NCBI GenBank assembly: GCA_041914785.1
Contig: JAYSCT010000004.1
Location: 1-64,000 of the forward strand
Direction: 5' to 3'
Length of the DNA stretch: 64,000 bases
Source of the DNA: Pelomonas sp041914785
Lineage (GTDB): Bacteria; Pseudomonadota; Gammaproteobacteria; Burkholderiales; Burkholderiaceae_C
A program made the position numbers and the translations under genes. The notes beneath the pieces were generated by a model. It was given only the letters and a program-made list of their open reading frames with translations, was not told the origin of the DNA and did no database searches. Of the stretch, positions 40,791 to 49,758 are shown piece by piece (position 1 is the stretch's first letter; every line of letters starts with the position of its first letter).

Positions 40791-43114
40791 GCAACACCAA
40801 CGTCCTGGAGGCCAAGCTGCGGCCGCCTATTGAGCTGTGGAGTGCCTACGTTGCCTTCGGATGCGCCCTGGTGGCCATCGTGGCGCCCTGGGCGCTCATG
40901 ATGCCCTGGCAGCTCGGCTGGATCACGGGCCTGATCGCCGGCGGCTTCGGCGTTATGCGCGCCCGCCAGGCCTTCGAGGTCCTGCGCTACCAGCACGGAC
41001 TGAAGCACTGCAAGATCACCCGGATCGCACCCCACAAGATCCCGGTCGCCAAAGAGGATCATTACCTCGGTGAAGGCTTTGCCTGGGGTCAGTTGCACAC
41101 CCAGCGCCGCGTGGACGCCAGCCGTCCCGACGCCCAGCCGTTCATCACGCCATCCGAGCGCGAGATGGCCCTGCGCAAGGCCGGCGCCAAGCTCGGCAGC
41201 TGGGCCGAGCAGCGCCTGCAGGACCGCAAGCCCGTGGTCTCCAAGATCGCGGTCGCGGCCAAGTACGTCGTCGAGGCGCCGTACTGGTGGAACCCGCTGC
41301 AACAGCAGGTGGACCTCGGCGGCACGCCTATCCTGCATGGCGTGGGCTTCGATGAGGCCCCGGTCAAGCTGCGCCAGTCCGAGCGCAACGGTCACATGAT
41401 CGTCAAGGGCACGACCCGCGTCGGCAAGACGCGCATGCTCGAGCTCAACGCCACCCAGGACATTCACGCGGGCCATGTCACGGTCGTGGTGGACCCCAAG
41501 GGGGACGCGGACCTGATGCTGCGCATGTACGCCGAGGCGGCCCGCGCAGGGCGCCTGGACCAGTTCTACATCTTCCACCTGGGCTACCCCGAGATCTCCG
41601 CCCGCTACAACGGCATCGGCAACTTCTCGCGCATCACCGAGGTCGCCAGCCGCGCCACCAACGCCCTGCCCTCCGCCGGCAACTCGGCCGCGTTCAAGGA
41701 GTTCAGCTGGCGCTTCAGCAACCTCGTCGCCCAGGCGCAGGTCGCGCTCGGCCGCGTGCCGACCTACGAGACGCTGCTCAGCGACATCACGAGCATCGAC
41801 GCGCTGTTCGTCGACTACGCCCAGCTGGCCCTCACGAGGGCCGAGGCTGCCGGCCAGGTCAAGGGCTGGAAGGACAAGGTCGACGGTCTTGCGGACCGCA
41901 TCTCGGGCGACAAGAAGTTCCCCGTGCCACGCGCCCTGGCCGACCGATCGCCCGGCCTCGTCGCGCTGGTGCTGTACATCAAGGAAGCCCGTCTGGTGGA
42001 GCCGGTACTCAACGGCTTGGCCACCGCCGTCTCCTACGAGAAGTCCTTCTTCGAGAAGATCATCGCGTCCCTGGGGCCGTTCCTGGAGAAGCTGACCACC
42101 GGCGCCGTTGGCAAGCTGATCAGCCCGGACTACTTCGACGAGTCCGACCCACGGCCCATCTTCGACTGGATGACCATCATCCGCCAGGGCGGCATCGTCT
42201 ATGCCGGCCTGGATGCCTTGTCCGACTCCGTGGTGGCGGGCGCCGTGGGCAACTCCATGCTCGCGGACCTCGTCTCGGTAGGCGGCAAGCTCTACAAGAC
42301 CGGCATCGACCCGCACCGCCCGGACGGCAAGGTGATCCTGCCCACCATCTGCTGCCACTTCGACGAGGTGAACGAGATCTGCGGCCCCGAGTTCGTGCCC
42401 ATGGTCAACAAGCTCGGCGGCGCGGGCTTCCGCATCACGGCCTACACGCAGTCCATCGCCGACTTCGAGGCCAAGACCGGCTCTACCGCCAAGGCCAACC
42501 AGATCCTGGACAACTTCAACCACGTGGTCATGTTCCGGGTGCGGTCGACCAACACCGCCAACCTGATCGCCGAACAAATGCCCCAGGTCGACGTGCAGAC
42601 CCTGACCGTGGTCTCTGGCGTCACCGACACGGCGGCCGATGGCAGCGGCACCGACTTCCTGTCCCGCAATGAGGACCGGGTGGGCTCAACCAAGGTGCCG
42701 CTCATCACTGCCGCCGACATCCTGCAGCTCCCCAAGGGCCAAGCCTTCGCGCTGCTGGAGGGCAACCGGCTCTTCAAGATCCGCGTGCCCCTGCCGGACA
42801 ACCGCGACGACCCGTTCATTCCGCCGTCCCTGATGCAGGTCGCCGAGCAGATGAAGGTCCGCTATCGCACCTCGGAAACCTGGTGGAAGGAAAGCGACTG
42901 GCTGGGTGACCACCCGCTCGGCGCGGCCGCCGCGGCAACGGGCTTGATCGCGCAGGACCTCAGCAGCTGGGCTCCGGGCGCCAAGGATGGCACGCGCACC
43001 GCTGAGGCTGATGCAGCAGCCTCAGCTGCTGCTGCCGGGGCGCCGGCCACGCCGGCGTCCGACGATGCGTTCGCAGCAGCCCGCGAGCTGGCCTTCGAGG
43101 AGGGTGACCAATGA
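40787..43114 (+). CDS. traD: Conjugative coupling factor TraD
   Basis: Type IV coupling protein of 775 residues that links the relaxosome to the secretion channel. Two membrane helices lie near 18-60 (AYVAFGCALVAIVAPWALMM and LGWITGLIAGGF). The P-loop ATPase has Walker A GTTRVGKT at about 208-215, Walker B VTVVVDPKGDAD near 235, and later motifs through FDEVNEICGPEFVPMVNKLGG. The C-terminus is an Ala-rich acidic tail, a usual site for relaxosome contact. ATGA couplings join it to genes on both sides. It is of the TraD subfamily of PFGI-1/SXT elements. Confidence 0.92.
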   Translation: MSNTNVLEAKLRPPIELWSAYVAFGCALVAIVAPWALMMPWQLGWITGLIAGGFGVMRARQAFEVLRYQHGLKHCKITRIAPHKIPVAKEDHYLGEGFAWGQLHTQRRVDASRPDAQPFITPSEREMALRKAGAKLGSWAEQRLQDRKPVVSKIAVAAKYVVEAPYWWNPLQQQVDLGGTPILHGVGFDEAPVKLRQSERNGHMIVKGTTRVGKTRMLELNATQDIHAGHVTVVVDPKGDADLMLRMYAEAARAGRLDQFYIFHLGYPEISARYNGIGNFSRITEVASRATNALPSAGNSAAFKEFSWRFSNLVAQAQVALGRVPTYETLLSDITSIDALFVDYAQLALTRAEAAGQVKGWKDKVDGLADRISGDKKFPVPRALADRSPGLVALVLYIKEARLVEPVLNGLATAVSYEKSFFEKIIASLGPFLEKLTTGAVGKLISPDYFDESDPRPIFDWMTIIRQGGIVYAGLDALSDSVVAGAVGNSMLADLVSVGGKLYKTGIDPHRPDGKVILPTICCHFDEVNEICGPEFVPMVNKLGGAGFRITAYTQSIADFEAKTGSTAKANQILDNFNHVVMFRVRSTNTANLIAEQMPQVDVQTLTVVSGVTDTAADGSGTDFLSRNEDRVGSTKVPLITAADILQLPKGQAFALLEGNRLFKIRVPLPDNRDDPFIPPSLMQVAEQMKVRYRTSETWWKESDWLGDHPLGAAAAATGLIAQDLSSWAPGAKDGTRTAEADAAASAAAAGAPATPASDDAFAAARELAFEEGDQ

Positions 43115-43857
43115 AGCCGGCCGGGACCGTCAAGCCGCGCGCCGTCAGCGAGCGCGGGCCCGTCGTGCTGGTCATGGAGCTGGTCTTCGGCCTGCTGTTC
43201 ATGACGATGGCCAGCTGGGGCATCGGCGTCCTCATCGAGATCATTGGCTGCTACACGCTCTGGGAGGACCAGGGCGAGCACCACATCCAGTCGCTGGTGA
43301 AGGAAGACCTGGGCTACATCGCCGCCGCCCCGCGTTCCGTGCTGATCGACGACACCACGGGGTTCGCCAAGACCATCGTTGAAGCGGTCACCTATCCCTA
43401 CGAGCGGCTCGGCGCGATCCGCTTCTACCGGAACCAGCTCAAGGCCGAAGGGCGCCAGGTGCAGGGCGGCCTCAGCAAAGGCATGAACGCCGCCGCGACG
43501 TCGCTGATGGGCGAACTCTCCCGGTACATCCTGATCTCGATGTTCGTGCTGCAGGACGTGCTGTTGCGCATGTCCATCGCGCTCTTCGCGCTTCCAGCCT
43601 TCCTGCTCGCCTGCGTGCTAGGCGCCGTCGACGGCCTCATGCGGCGCGACCTGCGCCGCTGGGGCGGAGGCCGGGAAAGCTCCTTCGTCTACCACCACGC
43701 CAAGAAGTTCGCCATCTGGGCGCTCACCGGCGGATTCGTCTTCTACCTGTCCTGGCCGTTCGGCAACTTCAACCCGGCCTACATGGTGCTGATCTTCACC
43801 GTGCTGGTGGCCTACACGCTGTCGACCGCCCTGAGCGCCTTCAAGAAGTACGTCTGA
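43111..43857 (+). CDS. PFL_4697-family membrane protein (TIGR03747-like)
   Basis: Integral inner-membrane protein of 248 residues with about four or five membrane segments: VLVMELVFGLLFMTMASWGIGVLIEI, ISMFVLQDVLLRMSIALFALPAFLLACVL, FAIWALTGGFVFYLSWPF, and AYMVLIFTVLVAYTLS. It follows traD directly, with ATGA overlap, as in PFGI-1 and ICEclc. It is thought to work with TraD in the membrane, but the mechanism is unknown. Confidence 0.8.
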   Translation: MKPAGTVKPRAVSERGPVVLVMELVFGLLFMTMASWGIGVLIEIIGCYTLWEDQGEHHIQSLVKEDLGYIAAAPRSVLIDDTTGFAKTIVEAVTYPYERLGAIRFYRNQLKAEGRQVQGGLSKGMNAAATSLMGELSRYILISMFVLQDVLLRMSIALFALPAFLLACVLGAVDGLMRRDLRRWGGGRESSFVYHHAKKFAIWALTGGFVFYLSWPFGNFNPAYMVLIFTVLVAYTLSTALSAFKKYV

Positions 43858-43874
43858 CCCAACAAGGAGCTGCC

Positions 43875-44225
43875 ATGCCCCACATCACTCCCACAACGGC
43901 CCCGAACGTCAACCGCAGGACCTGGGCGCTGCGCGCCCTGGCCCTCACCGTGTTGGTCTCCGCCGCGGTCATGGCCATGCGGCCCGCCTCGGCCGACGAG
44001 GACTCGGAGCGCGAGCAGTTGGCCCGCATCAGCTATGAGCTGCAGCGCCTGCAGTCGATGGTCGATGAGGCCAGCCGACGCTCGCCGACCGGTCAACGCA
44101 TCAGCTTCCGCTACGAGTGGCTCAAGCGGGACCTGGCGCTGGTTCAGCGCGGCGTGGACGATCACCTCGACGCGCCACGCCAGCCACGCTCCATCCCCCC
44201 GCTTCGCGGCGAGTACCGCCAGTAA
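43875..44225 (+). CDS. RAQPRD-family ICE protein
   Basis: Small periplasmic protein of 116 residues with a signal peptide (LRALALTVLVSAAVMAMRPASA). The mature part contains REQLARISYELQRLQSMVDEA and the diagnostic tail with APRQPRSIPPLRGEYRQ in the RAQPRD position. AAGGAG precedes the ATG. It lies between PFL_4697-like and PFL_4701-like genes, the expected order. Function is unknown, but it is a constant member of this T4SS class. Confidence 0.8.
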   Translation: MPHITPTTAPNVNRRTWALRALALTVLVSAAVMAMRPASADEDSEREQLARISYELQRLQSMVDEASRRSPTGQRISFRYEWLKRDLALVQRGVDDHLDAPRQPRSIPPLRGEYRQ

Positions 44226-44258
44226 GCAAAGGGACCTGGAACAACGTCTGCCTCAGCC

Positions 44259-44492
44259 ATGAACGCGATCACCAACGCCTTCACTGCCGGATCAGGGCAC
44301 TCAGCCGCCGTCATGGCCGCCTTGCTCGCCCTGTTGGTCGGCGCGGTGTTCGTCTCGCTTGTCGGCCACGTGCTGCTGGGTCTTTGGGAGAACCACCAGG
44401 CCGGTCGGATCGACAGCCGTGAGGCGTTCAGTCACGCACTGCGCATCGCCGTGCTGGCGACCTTCCTGCTGGTCTTGTTGGTCACGAACTGA
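44259..44492 (+). CDS. PFL_4701-family small membrane protein (TIGR03758-like)
   Basis: 77 residues with two membrane segments, AAVMAALLALLVGAVFVSLVGHVLLGL and LRIAVLATFLLVLLVTN. Matches the small integral protein that precedes the pilin-like gene in this ICE class. Probably part of the pilus-assembly platform in the inner membrane. No leader peptide is seen. Confidence 0.75.
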   Translation: MNAITNAFTAGSGHSAAVMAALLALLVGAVFVSLVGHVLLGLWENHQAGRIDSREAFSHALRIAVLATFLLVLLVTN

Positions 44493-44732
44493 GCCAGGGA
44501 ACCATGTTTCTGCACATCCACACCGACCAAACAGGCCGCCGCTGTGCGCCCTGGACTCAACGCCCGCCCTAACGCCGGCGTCGGGACGATCCGTTGAACC
44601 AGAGCTGGTTCGCGGCCGCCACCCGACAGGGCGTGTCCGCCCGCCGTTCCCCGACGACCCCTCAATGCGGATGCCGGTGCCACGCGGCGCGCCGCACGGA
44701 TGTCCTTTTGCCTCAACTTCTGGAGTGACCTT

Positions 44733-45125
44733 ATGTTCAAGCAACTCTTCATCTCCCTGCGCCATCGCCTCGCGCTGCTGGCCAAGAAGGGCCGTTCCTT
44801 CAAGACCCCGCTGGTTATCGGCGCACTGACCCTGATGGTGCATCCGGCCTTCGCCGACCTCCCCACCGCCATCCAGCCGCAAGGTGTGAACGCCGGCGAC
44901 ATGCCCGGCCTGTGGCGTGCCCTGCTGAAGGCCGGCGTCGCCGTCATCGTGCTCGGCATCGGCGCCGTCGCCTTCTACAAGATTCCCATGGGCGCCCTCA
45001 AGAAGTGGGAGGAATACCGCGACGGCCGCGCCGAAATCGCCGAGGTGAAGGAGTACTTCATCTGGGGTTCGATCGTCCTGGTGGCCATCGTCGCCATCCT
45101 GACGACCGCCGCCAGCATCCTCTGA
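44733..45125 (+). CDS. PFL_4702-family protein (TIGR03745-like), candidate pilin
   Basis: 130 residues. A signal peptide (LVIGALTLMVHPAFA) is followed by a short mature domain with two hydrophobic helices, LLKAGVAVIVLGIGAVAFY and IWGSIVLVAIVAILTTAASIL, and a polar loop between. Small size, cleavable leader and two helices are what T4SS major pilins show (VirB2/TraA), so this is the best pilin candidate in the run. The start at 44733 follows GGAG with good spacing; an upstream in-frame ATG at 44700 lacks one. The 240-base gap before it holds no recognised gene. Confidence 0.75.
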   Translation: MFKQLFISLRHRLALLAKKGRSFKTPLVIGALTLMVHPAFADLPTAIQPQGVNAGDMPGLWRALLKAGVAVIVLGIGAVAFYKIPMGALKKWEEYRDGRAEIAEVKEYFIWGSIVLVAIVAILTTAASIL

Positions 45126-45147
45126 CGCCACGCCCGGCTCGCCTGCC

Positions 45148-45588
45148 ATGAGCAAGACGCGCAAGGATCAACAGGCCGCATCTGCAGAGGCGTCGGGCGC
45201 TCACGCGCCGACGCACGACCTGCAGGCTGAGCGTGCACCGATGACCGACCGCGTCAACGTCGAGCCGCCCATCATGAACGGCATGACCGCCAGCGAGGCC
45301 AAGATCGTCGGCTCGCTGGCATTGGTCGCCAACCTCATCGTGGGCGGCGTCGCGGCCTTCGCGATCGGCATCTGGCAGGTGCTGCTGGGCTTCGCCGTCG
45401 TCGGCACGCTGGCCGTCGTCTGGCGCACTTCCATCTGGCTCGCCTCCACCAAGCGGGGCAAGCCGGATGGCTTCCACATCCAGCGCATGCGGCTCTGGGC
45501 CGCGCGCAAGGGCTTCGGCAGCGCCCAGTTCATCTCCCACGACAGCGCGTGGGAGCTGGGCCGGCCAATGCCCGGCCGCAAGCGCTGA
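45148..45588 (+). CDS. TIGR03750-like ICE membrane protein (TraL-like)
   Basis: 146 residues with two adjacent membrane segments (IVGSLALVANLIVGGVAAFA and LGFAVVGTLAVVWRTSIWLA) and a basic C-terminus HIQRMRLWAARKGFG. The position after the pilin-like gene and before the TraE-like gene fits TraL of F-type systems, which anchors the pilus base in the inner membrane. Family assignment is from recalled pattern and gene order. Confidence 0.72.
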   Translation: MSKTRKDQQAASAEASGAHAPTHDLQAERAPMTDRVNVEPPIMNGMTASEAKIVGSLALVANLIVGGVAAFAIGIWQVLLGFAVVGTLAVVWRTSIWLASTKRGKPDGFHIQRMRLWAARKGFGSAQFISHDSAWELGRPMPGRKR

Positions 45589-45617
45589 TCCCTCACCCCA
45601 AGCACCTACGGAACACC

Positions 45618-46352
45618 ATGGGCAAGTACATCGACGCCGTGCGCAACCGTGACGGCCGCATCTCCGACCTGAGACGCTCGCTCCTCGTCATCGGCGCCGT
45701 GTCCATCGTGGGCATGTTCCTCCTTCAGAGGGTGCCACACCACATTGCCGTCAACGTGTCGCCGTCGATGCGTGCCGGCGAAGTGATCAACGTCAAGGAT
45801 GGCGTGGCGCCCGTCCCCTCCCCCAACGTCTACGCCTTCGGCTTCTACGTCTGGCAGCAGGTGAATCGCTGGTCCACCGATGGCCGCAAGGACTACGGAC
45901 AGCAGATCTTCGCCTTCCAGCACTACCTCACGCCGGCGTGCCAGGAGCAGCTCAAGGCGGACATGAAGGAGCGTTCGGACGCCGGCGAGCTGAGCACCCG
46001 GACGCGCTCACTCAACGAAGTGCCCGGCCACACCTACGAGGACTGGCGCGTGACGCTGCAAAGCGACGACGCCTGGACCGTCAAGCTCGACATGGAGCTG
46101 CGGGAGTCCATGGGCGCCATGCCCGTCAAGACTGCCGTGATTCGCTACCCGCTGCGCGTGGTCCGCTTCGACGTCGACCGCGAGAAGAACCCCTTCGGCC
46201 TGGCCATCGACTGCTTCGGCGCCAACCGCCCCGAACGCCTGCAGGCCGCTGATCTGGCCAAGGGCGATGGCGGCAAGTCGGCAGCGACCAGCGCCACGCC
46301 GGGCCAACCGACGCCCACCCCGGCCACGCTGCCCGGACCGACCGGCCAATGA
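45618..46352 (+). CDS. PFL_4703-family ICE protein (TIGR03746-like, TraE-like)
   Basis: 244 residues with one N-terminal membrane helix (LLVIGAVSIVGMFLLQRV) and a periplasmic VirB8/TraE-like domain: VYAFGFYVWQQVNRW, DYGQQIFAFQHYLTPACQEQL, and VIRYPLRVVRFDVDREKNPFGLAIDC. The start at 45618 (MGKYIDAVRNRDG) is preferred because an upstream in-frame start would add unlike residues overlapping the previous gene. Forms the inner-membrane scaffold of the T4SS core. Confidence 0.82.
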   Translation: MGKYIDAVRNRDGRISDLRRSLLVIGAVSIVGMFLLQRVPHHIAVNVSPSMRAGEVINVKDGVAPVPSPNVYAFGFYVWQQVNRWSTDGRKDYGQQIFAFQHYLTPACQEQLKADMKERSDAGELSTRTRSLNEVPGHTYEDWRVTLQSDDAWTVKLDMELRESMGAMPVKTAVIRYPLRVVRFDVDREKNPFGLAIDCFGANRPERLQAADLAKGDGGKSAATSATPGQPTPTPATLPGPTGQ

Positions 46353-46380
46353 CGCCAGCTGGCCAACCAGGAGCTACCAA

Positions 46381-47454
46381 ATGATCCCTGCCCCGACCCT
46401 CCTGAGCCGCCTGGCCGCCGTCTGCGCCGCACTGCTGCTCAGCCCGCTCGCCGCCTCGGCCCAGGTGGAGGTGAAGCCCGTGAAGGCGGCCGCCGCACCC
46501 GCAGCCGGCGCGCCAAAGGCCCAGCTCGACATGACGCCGCTGGATCTCGGAGAAACCGACGACCAGCCGGCCCAACGTGCCCGCCCGCAAGCCACGCCAA
46601 CGTCAGCCGTTGCCACCGTGAATTCAAGCCCGGCACGCAGCGCCGCTCGCGTCGCGAGCCCGGCCGTGAGCGACGCCAAAGGCATGGCGCCGGCGTCCGA
46701 GGCCATTGAGCGCGTCATCTTTGATCGCAAGCCGGTGCGCGTCGCGCTGCCCGTCAACCGCGAACGGCTCGTGACCTTCAACCAGCCGGTGGCGCTCAAT
46801 GCACCTGAGGACATCGCCAGCTACGCCCGGATCAACATCGTTGGCAAGACGATGTATGTGACCGCCCTGATGCCCTTCGGCTCGGTTCGCGTCTTCGTCG
46901 AGCAGCTCGACGGCGAGCAACTGCAGATCCCGCTTGACCTGGTGGCCGACCGCAGCACGGCCGCCGCGTCGAGCGAGATCCAGATCTTCGGACGCGCCGA
47001 GACCCAGCCGAAAAGCGCTGCCACGGCGGCGGCCGGCGCCGGCGAGAAGTCAAGCGATGCCCGCGCTGCGCGCGACGAGGCCGACGAGGTCTCCATCGAC
47101 GCCGTGATGCTCACCCGCTACGCGGCACGCCGCCTCTATGCGCCGTGGCGCCTCACCGGCGGCGACCCGGCAATCCACCAGGTGCCGCTGGAGCTGAAGT
47201 CGATTCCCGACCTCTACCGCGGCGCGCGCGTGCAGACCACGCCCATCGGCGCCTGGCGGGCCGGATCGCTCTGGGTCACGGCCGTGCGCATGACCAACCT
47301 GGAGCCATCCCCCCTGGAGATCCGCCTGGAGGACATCCGCGGCAACTGGATCACGTCGACGGCACACAGCGGCGTCCTCGGCCGCGCCGGATCGGAGACG
47401 GACACCACGGCCCTCTACCTCGTCTGTGACCGGCCCTTCGAGGCCTGCCGCTGA
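46381..47454 (+). CDS. PFL_4704-family ICE protein (TIGR03749-like, TraK-like)
   Basis: 357 residues. A signal peptide (LSRLAAVCAALLLSPLAASA) precedes a low-complexity Ala/Pro linker. A secretin-like domain follows: ERVIFDRKPVRVALPVNRERLVTF, then INIVGKTMYVTALMPFGSVRVFVEQLDG, and a C-terminal part RYAARRLYAPWRL. This is the TraK/VirB9-like outer-membrane core subunit by position between TraE-like and TraB-like genes. The ATG at 46381 lies a short way after the previous stop. Confidence 0.82.
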   Translation: MIPAPTLLSRLAAVCAALLLSPLAASAQVEVKPVKAAAAPAAGAPKAQLDMTPLDLGETDDQPAQRARPQATPTSAVATVNSSPARSAARVASPAVSDAKGMAPASEAIERVIFDRKPVRVALPVNRERLVTFNQPVALNAPEDIASYARINIVGKTMYVTALMPFGSVRVFVEQLDGEQLQIPLDLVADRSTAAASSEIQIFGRAETQPKSAATAAAGAGEKSSDARAARDEADEVSIDAVMLTRYAARRLYAPWRLTGGDPAIHQVPLELKSIPDLYRGARVQTTPIGAWRAGSLWVTAVRMTNLEPSPLEIRLEDIRGNWITSTAHSGVLGRAGSETDTTALYLVCDRPFEACR

Positions 47455-47468
47455 TCCCGGAGCACGTC

Positions 47469-49133
47469 ATGGCACTCCCTCGCAACAAACTCGTTCCGGT
47501 ACTGGCCGTCATCGGCCTGGTCATCGTCGGCTTCATCATCTGGAAGCAGGTTCGTGGCGGGCCGGTCAAGGCCGGCCCTGAAATGACGGCCATCCCGGAC
47601 CCGGGGCGCCCGGATTCCAAAGCCCTGCCCGCCGACGCCGACAGCCCGGCAGAGACGATGCGCACCGTCGTCGCCGCGAACACCGAGCTGCGCCGCCAGG
47701 TCCAGAGCCAAATGGACGAGAACGCACGGCTGCGCAGCGCCATCAAGGGGAACCGCGGGGACCTCGATTCCCTCGTCCGTGAGCAGGTGCGCGCCGAACT
47801 GGAGAAGGCGCGCCCGGCCGCCACCGAGGCGGCGGCCAGCGCGCCAGCGCGGTCCATCGATCCGGTGGACGCCGCCGGCGCCGCTGCCACCGACCCGCCA
47901 CGTCGCAAGAACGTGCTGGACAAGCTGGGCGATACCTTCAGCCAGGCCACCGACAGCGCCGGCCAGCTCGTGGACCAGCTCAAGGGCCGCCAAGGCGTCC
48001 TGCAGGGCAGCGATACCGCCTCGGAAAGCCAGTCGCGCAATGCCCAGGCCGGCCGGCCTCGGCCGGAGGGCGTGCCGGGTGGTCTCGGCTACGAAGACGG
48101 CGCCGAGCCGCGCAGCGTGACCTACAAGGTGTTCGCGCCGATGGGCTATGCCGAGAGCAAGGAACGCGGCCCGAACGGTCAGACCGGCACCCTCGTGCGG
48201 GCTCGCCTGGGCGCCGCACCTGTGGCCCCGCAGACGGCCGCCGTCACACAGCAGCCGGACGTGCTGGCCAACCCGCGTGCCGAGCCGCCGCTCGTCCCGT
48301 TCTACACGATTCCCCAGAACGCGACCCTGACCCGGGTCACGACGATGACCTCGCTCATCGGTCGGGTGCCGATCGACGGCAAGGTGACCGACCCGATGCA
48401 GTTCAAGCTGCTCATCGGCCGCGAGAACCTGGCCGCCAGCGGCATGTTCGTGCCTGACGAGATCTCCGGCATCGTCGTGTCGGGCATCGCGATCGGCGAC
48501 ATGGCCATGTCGTGCTCGGAAGGCCACATCTACTCGCTGACCTTCGTCTTCGAGGACGGCACCATCCGCACCGTCAACGCCGACAGCAAGGGGGGCTCCG
48601 GTGGCTCATCAGGCGGCGCGGGCATGTCGATGGGTGGAGGAGCCGGGGCGTCGGGTGGCAGCGTGAACAGCGGCGCCGCCGGCGGCCGCCGCCCGCTCGG
48701 CTACATCTCCGACCTCTGGGGCAACCCCTGCATCGCAGGACGCTTCGTCACCAACGCGCCGTCCTACCTGACGGACATCGTCGGCCTGCGCTCCCTGGGC
48801 GTCGCCTCCCGTGCCTACGCCGCTGCGCAGACCTCGACGACGACCAACGGCGTCACCGGCGGCGACACCACGTCCGTGACCGGCAGCCGCGGCGCCTACG
48901 TGATGGGCCAAGCCGCCGCCGGCGCGACCGACGAAGTGACCAACTGGCTGCTGCAGCGGCTCAAGAACAGCTTCGATGCCGTCGTCACACCGGCCGGCCA
49001 GAAGGTCGTGGTGCACATCGACCAGGAAATCGCGATCGACAAGGCGCCCAACGGACGCCGACTGGATCACCGCCGCCTCTCCTCACAAGCCGCCCGCGAG
49101 AAGGGCACTGGAGCACCCTATGGCCTCGACTGA
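47469..49133 (+). CDS. PFL_4705-family ICE protein (TIGR03752-like, TraB-like)
   Basis: 554 residues. One N-terminal membrane helix (LVPVLAVIGLVIVGFIIWK), a coiled coil (TELRRQVQSQMDENARLRSAIKG), a Pro/Ala-rich spacer, and a VirB10/TraB-like C-terminal domain starting near FYTIPQNATLTRVTTMTSLIGRVP. A Gly/Ser-rich insert (GGSGGSSGGAGMSMGGG) lies near 375-400. It spans the periplasm and joins inner membrane to outer core complex. The C-terminus overlaps the start of the lipoprotein gene by 14 bases. Confidence 0.85.
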   Translation: MALPRNKLVPVLAVIGLVIVGFIIWKQVRGGPVKAGPEMTAIPDPGRPDSKALPADADSPAETMRTVVAANTELRRQVQSQMDENARLRSAIKGNRGDLDSLVREQVRAELEKARPAATEAAASAPARSIDPVDAAGAAATDPPRRKNVLDKLGDTFSQATDSAGQLVDQLKGRQGVLQGSDTASESQSRNAQAGRPRPEGVPGGLGYEDGAEPRSVTYKVFAPMGYAESKERGPNGQTGTLVRARLGAAPVAPQTAAVTQQPDVLANPRAEPPLVPFYTIPQNATLTRVTTMTSLIGRVPIDGKVTDPMQFKLLIGRENLAASGMFVPDEISGIVVSGIAIGDMAMSCSEGHIYSLTFVFEDGTIRTVNADSKGGSGGSSGGAGMSMGGGAGASGGSVNSGAAGGRRPLGYISDLWGNPCIAGRFVTNAPSYLTDIVGLRSLGVASRAYAAAQTSTTTNGVTGGDTTSVTGSRGAYVMGQAAAGATDEVTNWLLQRLKNSFDAVVTPAGQKVVVHIDQEIAIDKAPNGRRLDHRRLSSQAAREKGTGAPYGLD

Positions 49134-49722
49134 ACGTTTCACCCTGGCCGCAGGCCTCGCCGCCGCTGCGCTGCTGTCGGCCTGCAGTGTGACCGGTCCG
49201 CGCAGCTCCCCTCTGCCGCAAGACGGCAAGACCATCACCGAGGTCTACAAGGAGCACACCCGCTCCGAGGGCGCCGGTGCCGGCGCGGCCGAGCCGCGCG
49301 AGCGCCTGCAGGAGCGCGACACCAGCACCCGGCGGGCGCCCGAATCGCAAGGTTCGCAGGGCGATGTCGCTGCTGGCCTGCGGCCGACTGCGTACGCCAG
49401 CCAGATCCAGCCCATGCAGCAGCGCTTCCAGCGTCTGCCGAACCCCGACCTGGTCATGTACGTGCACCCGCACCTGGCCAAGGGCCGCTACCCGGTGCCC
49501 GGCTACCTCACGGTCTTCCCGATGTACGAGACCGTCGAGTACGCGCTGCCGGGCGAGGTCGCCCCCACGCGTGGCGTCATGGCCGACGTGCCGCCGATGC
49601 GCAACGCGCTGGGCGTCGAGTTCGACGTCGCGGCCGAGCCGCCGCCGGCCCAGAAGCCGGCAGCGGCCGCGCGGCCCGTGGCGCGCGCTGGCGGTGATCG
49701 CGACGTGGCCGCAGCGCGCTGA
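49120..49722 (+). CDS. T4SS lipoprotein (TIGR03751-like, TraV-like)
   Basis: 200 residues with a lipoprotein signal: LAAGLAAAALLSACSVTG, the lipobox LLSAC giving Cys acylation. The mature part is Arg/Glu-rich, then conserved FQRLPNPDLVMYVHPHLAKG and YPVPGYLTVFPMYETVEYALPGE. It sits between TraB-like and TraC genes, the position of the outer-membrane core lipoprotein. The ATG lies 14 bases before the previous stop. Confidence 0.82.
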   Translation: MASTERFTLAAGLAAAALLSACSVTGPRSSPLPQDGKTITEVYKEHTRSEGAGAGAAEPRERLQERDTSTRRAPESQGSQGDVAAGLRPTAYASQIQPMQQRFQRLPNPDLVMYVHPHLAKGRYPVPGYLTVFPMYETVEYALPGEVAPTRGVMADVPPMRNALGVEFDVAAEPPPAQKPAAAARPVARAGGDRDVAAAR

Positions 49723-49758
49723 AGCAGCACCGCACTGGATCGACTCCCGGACAAGCGC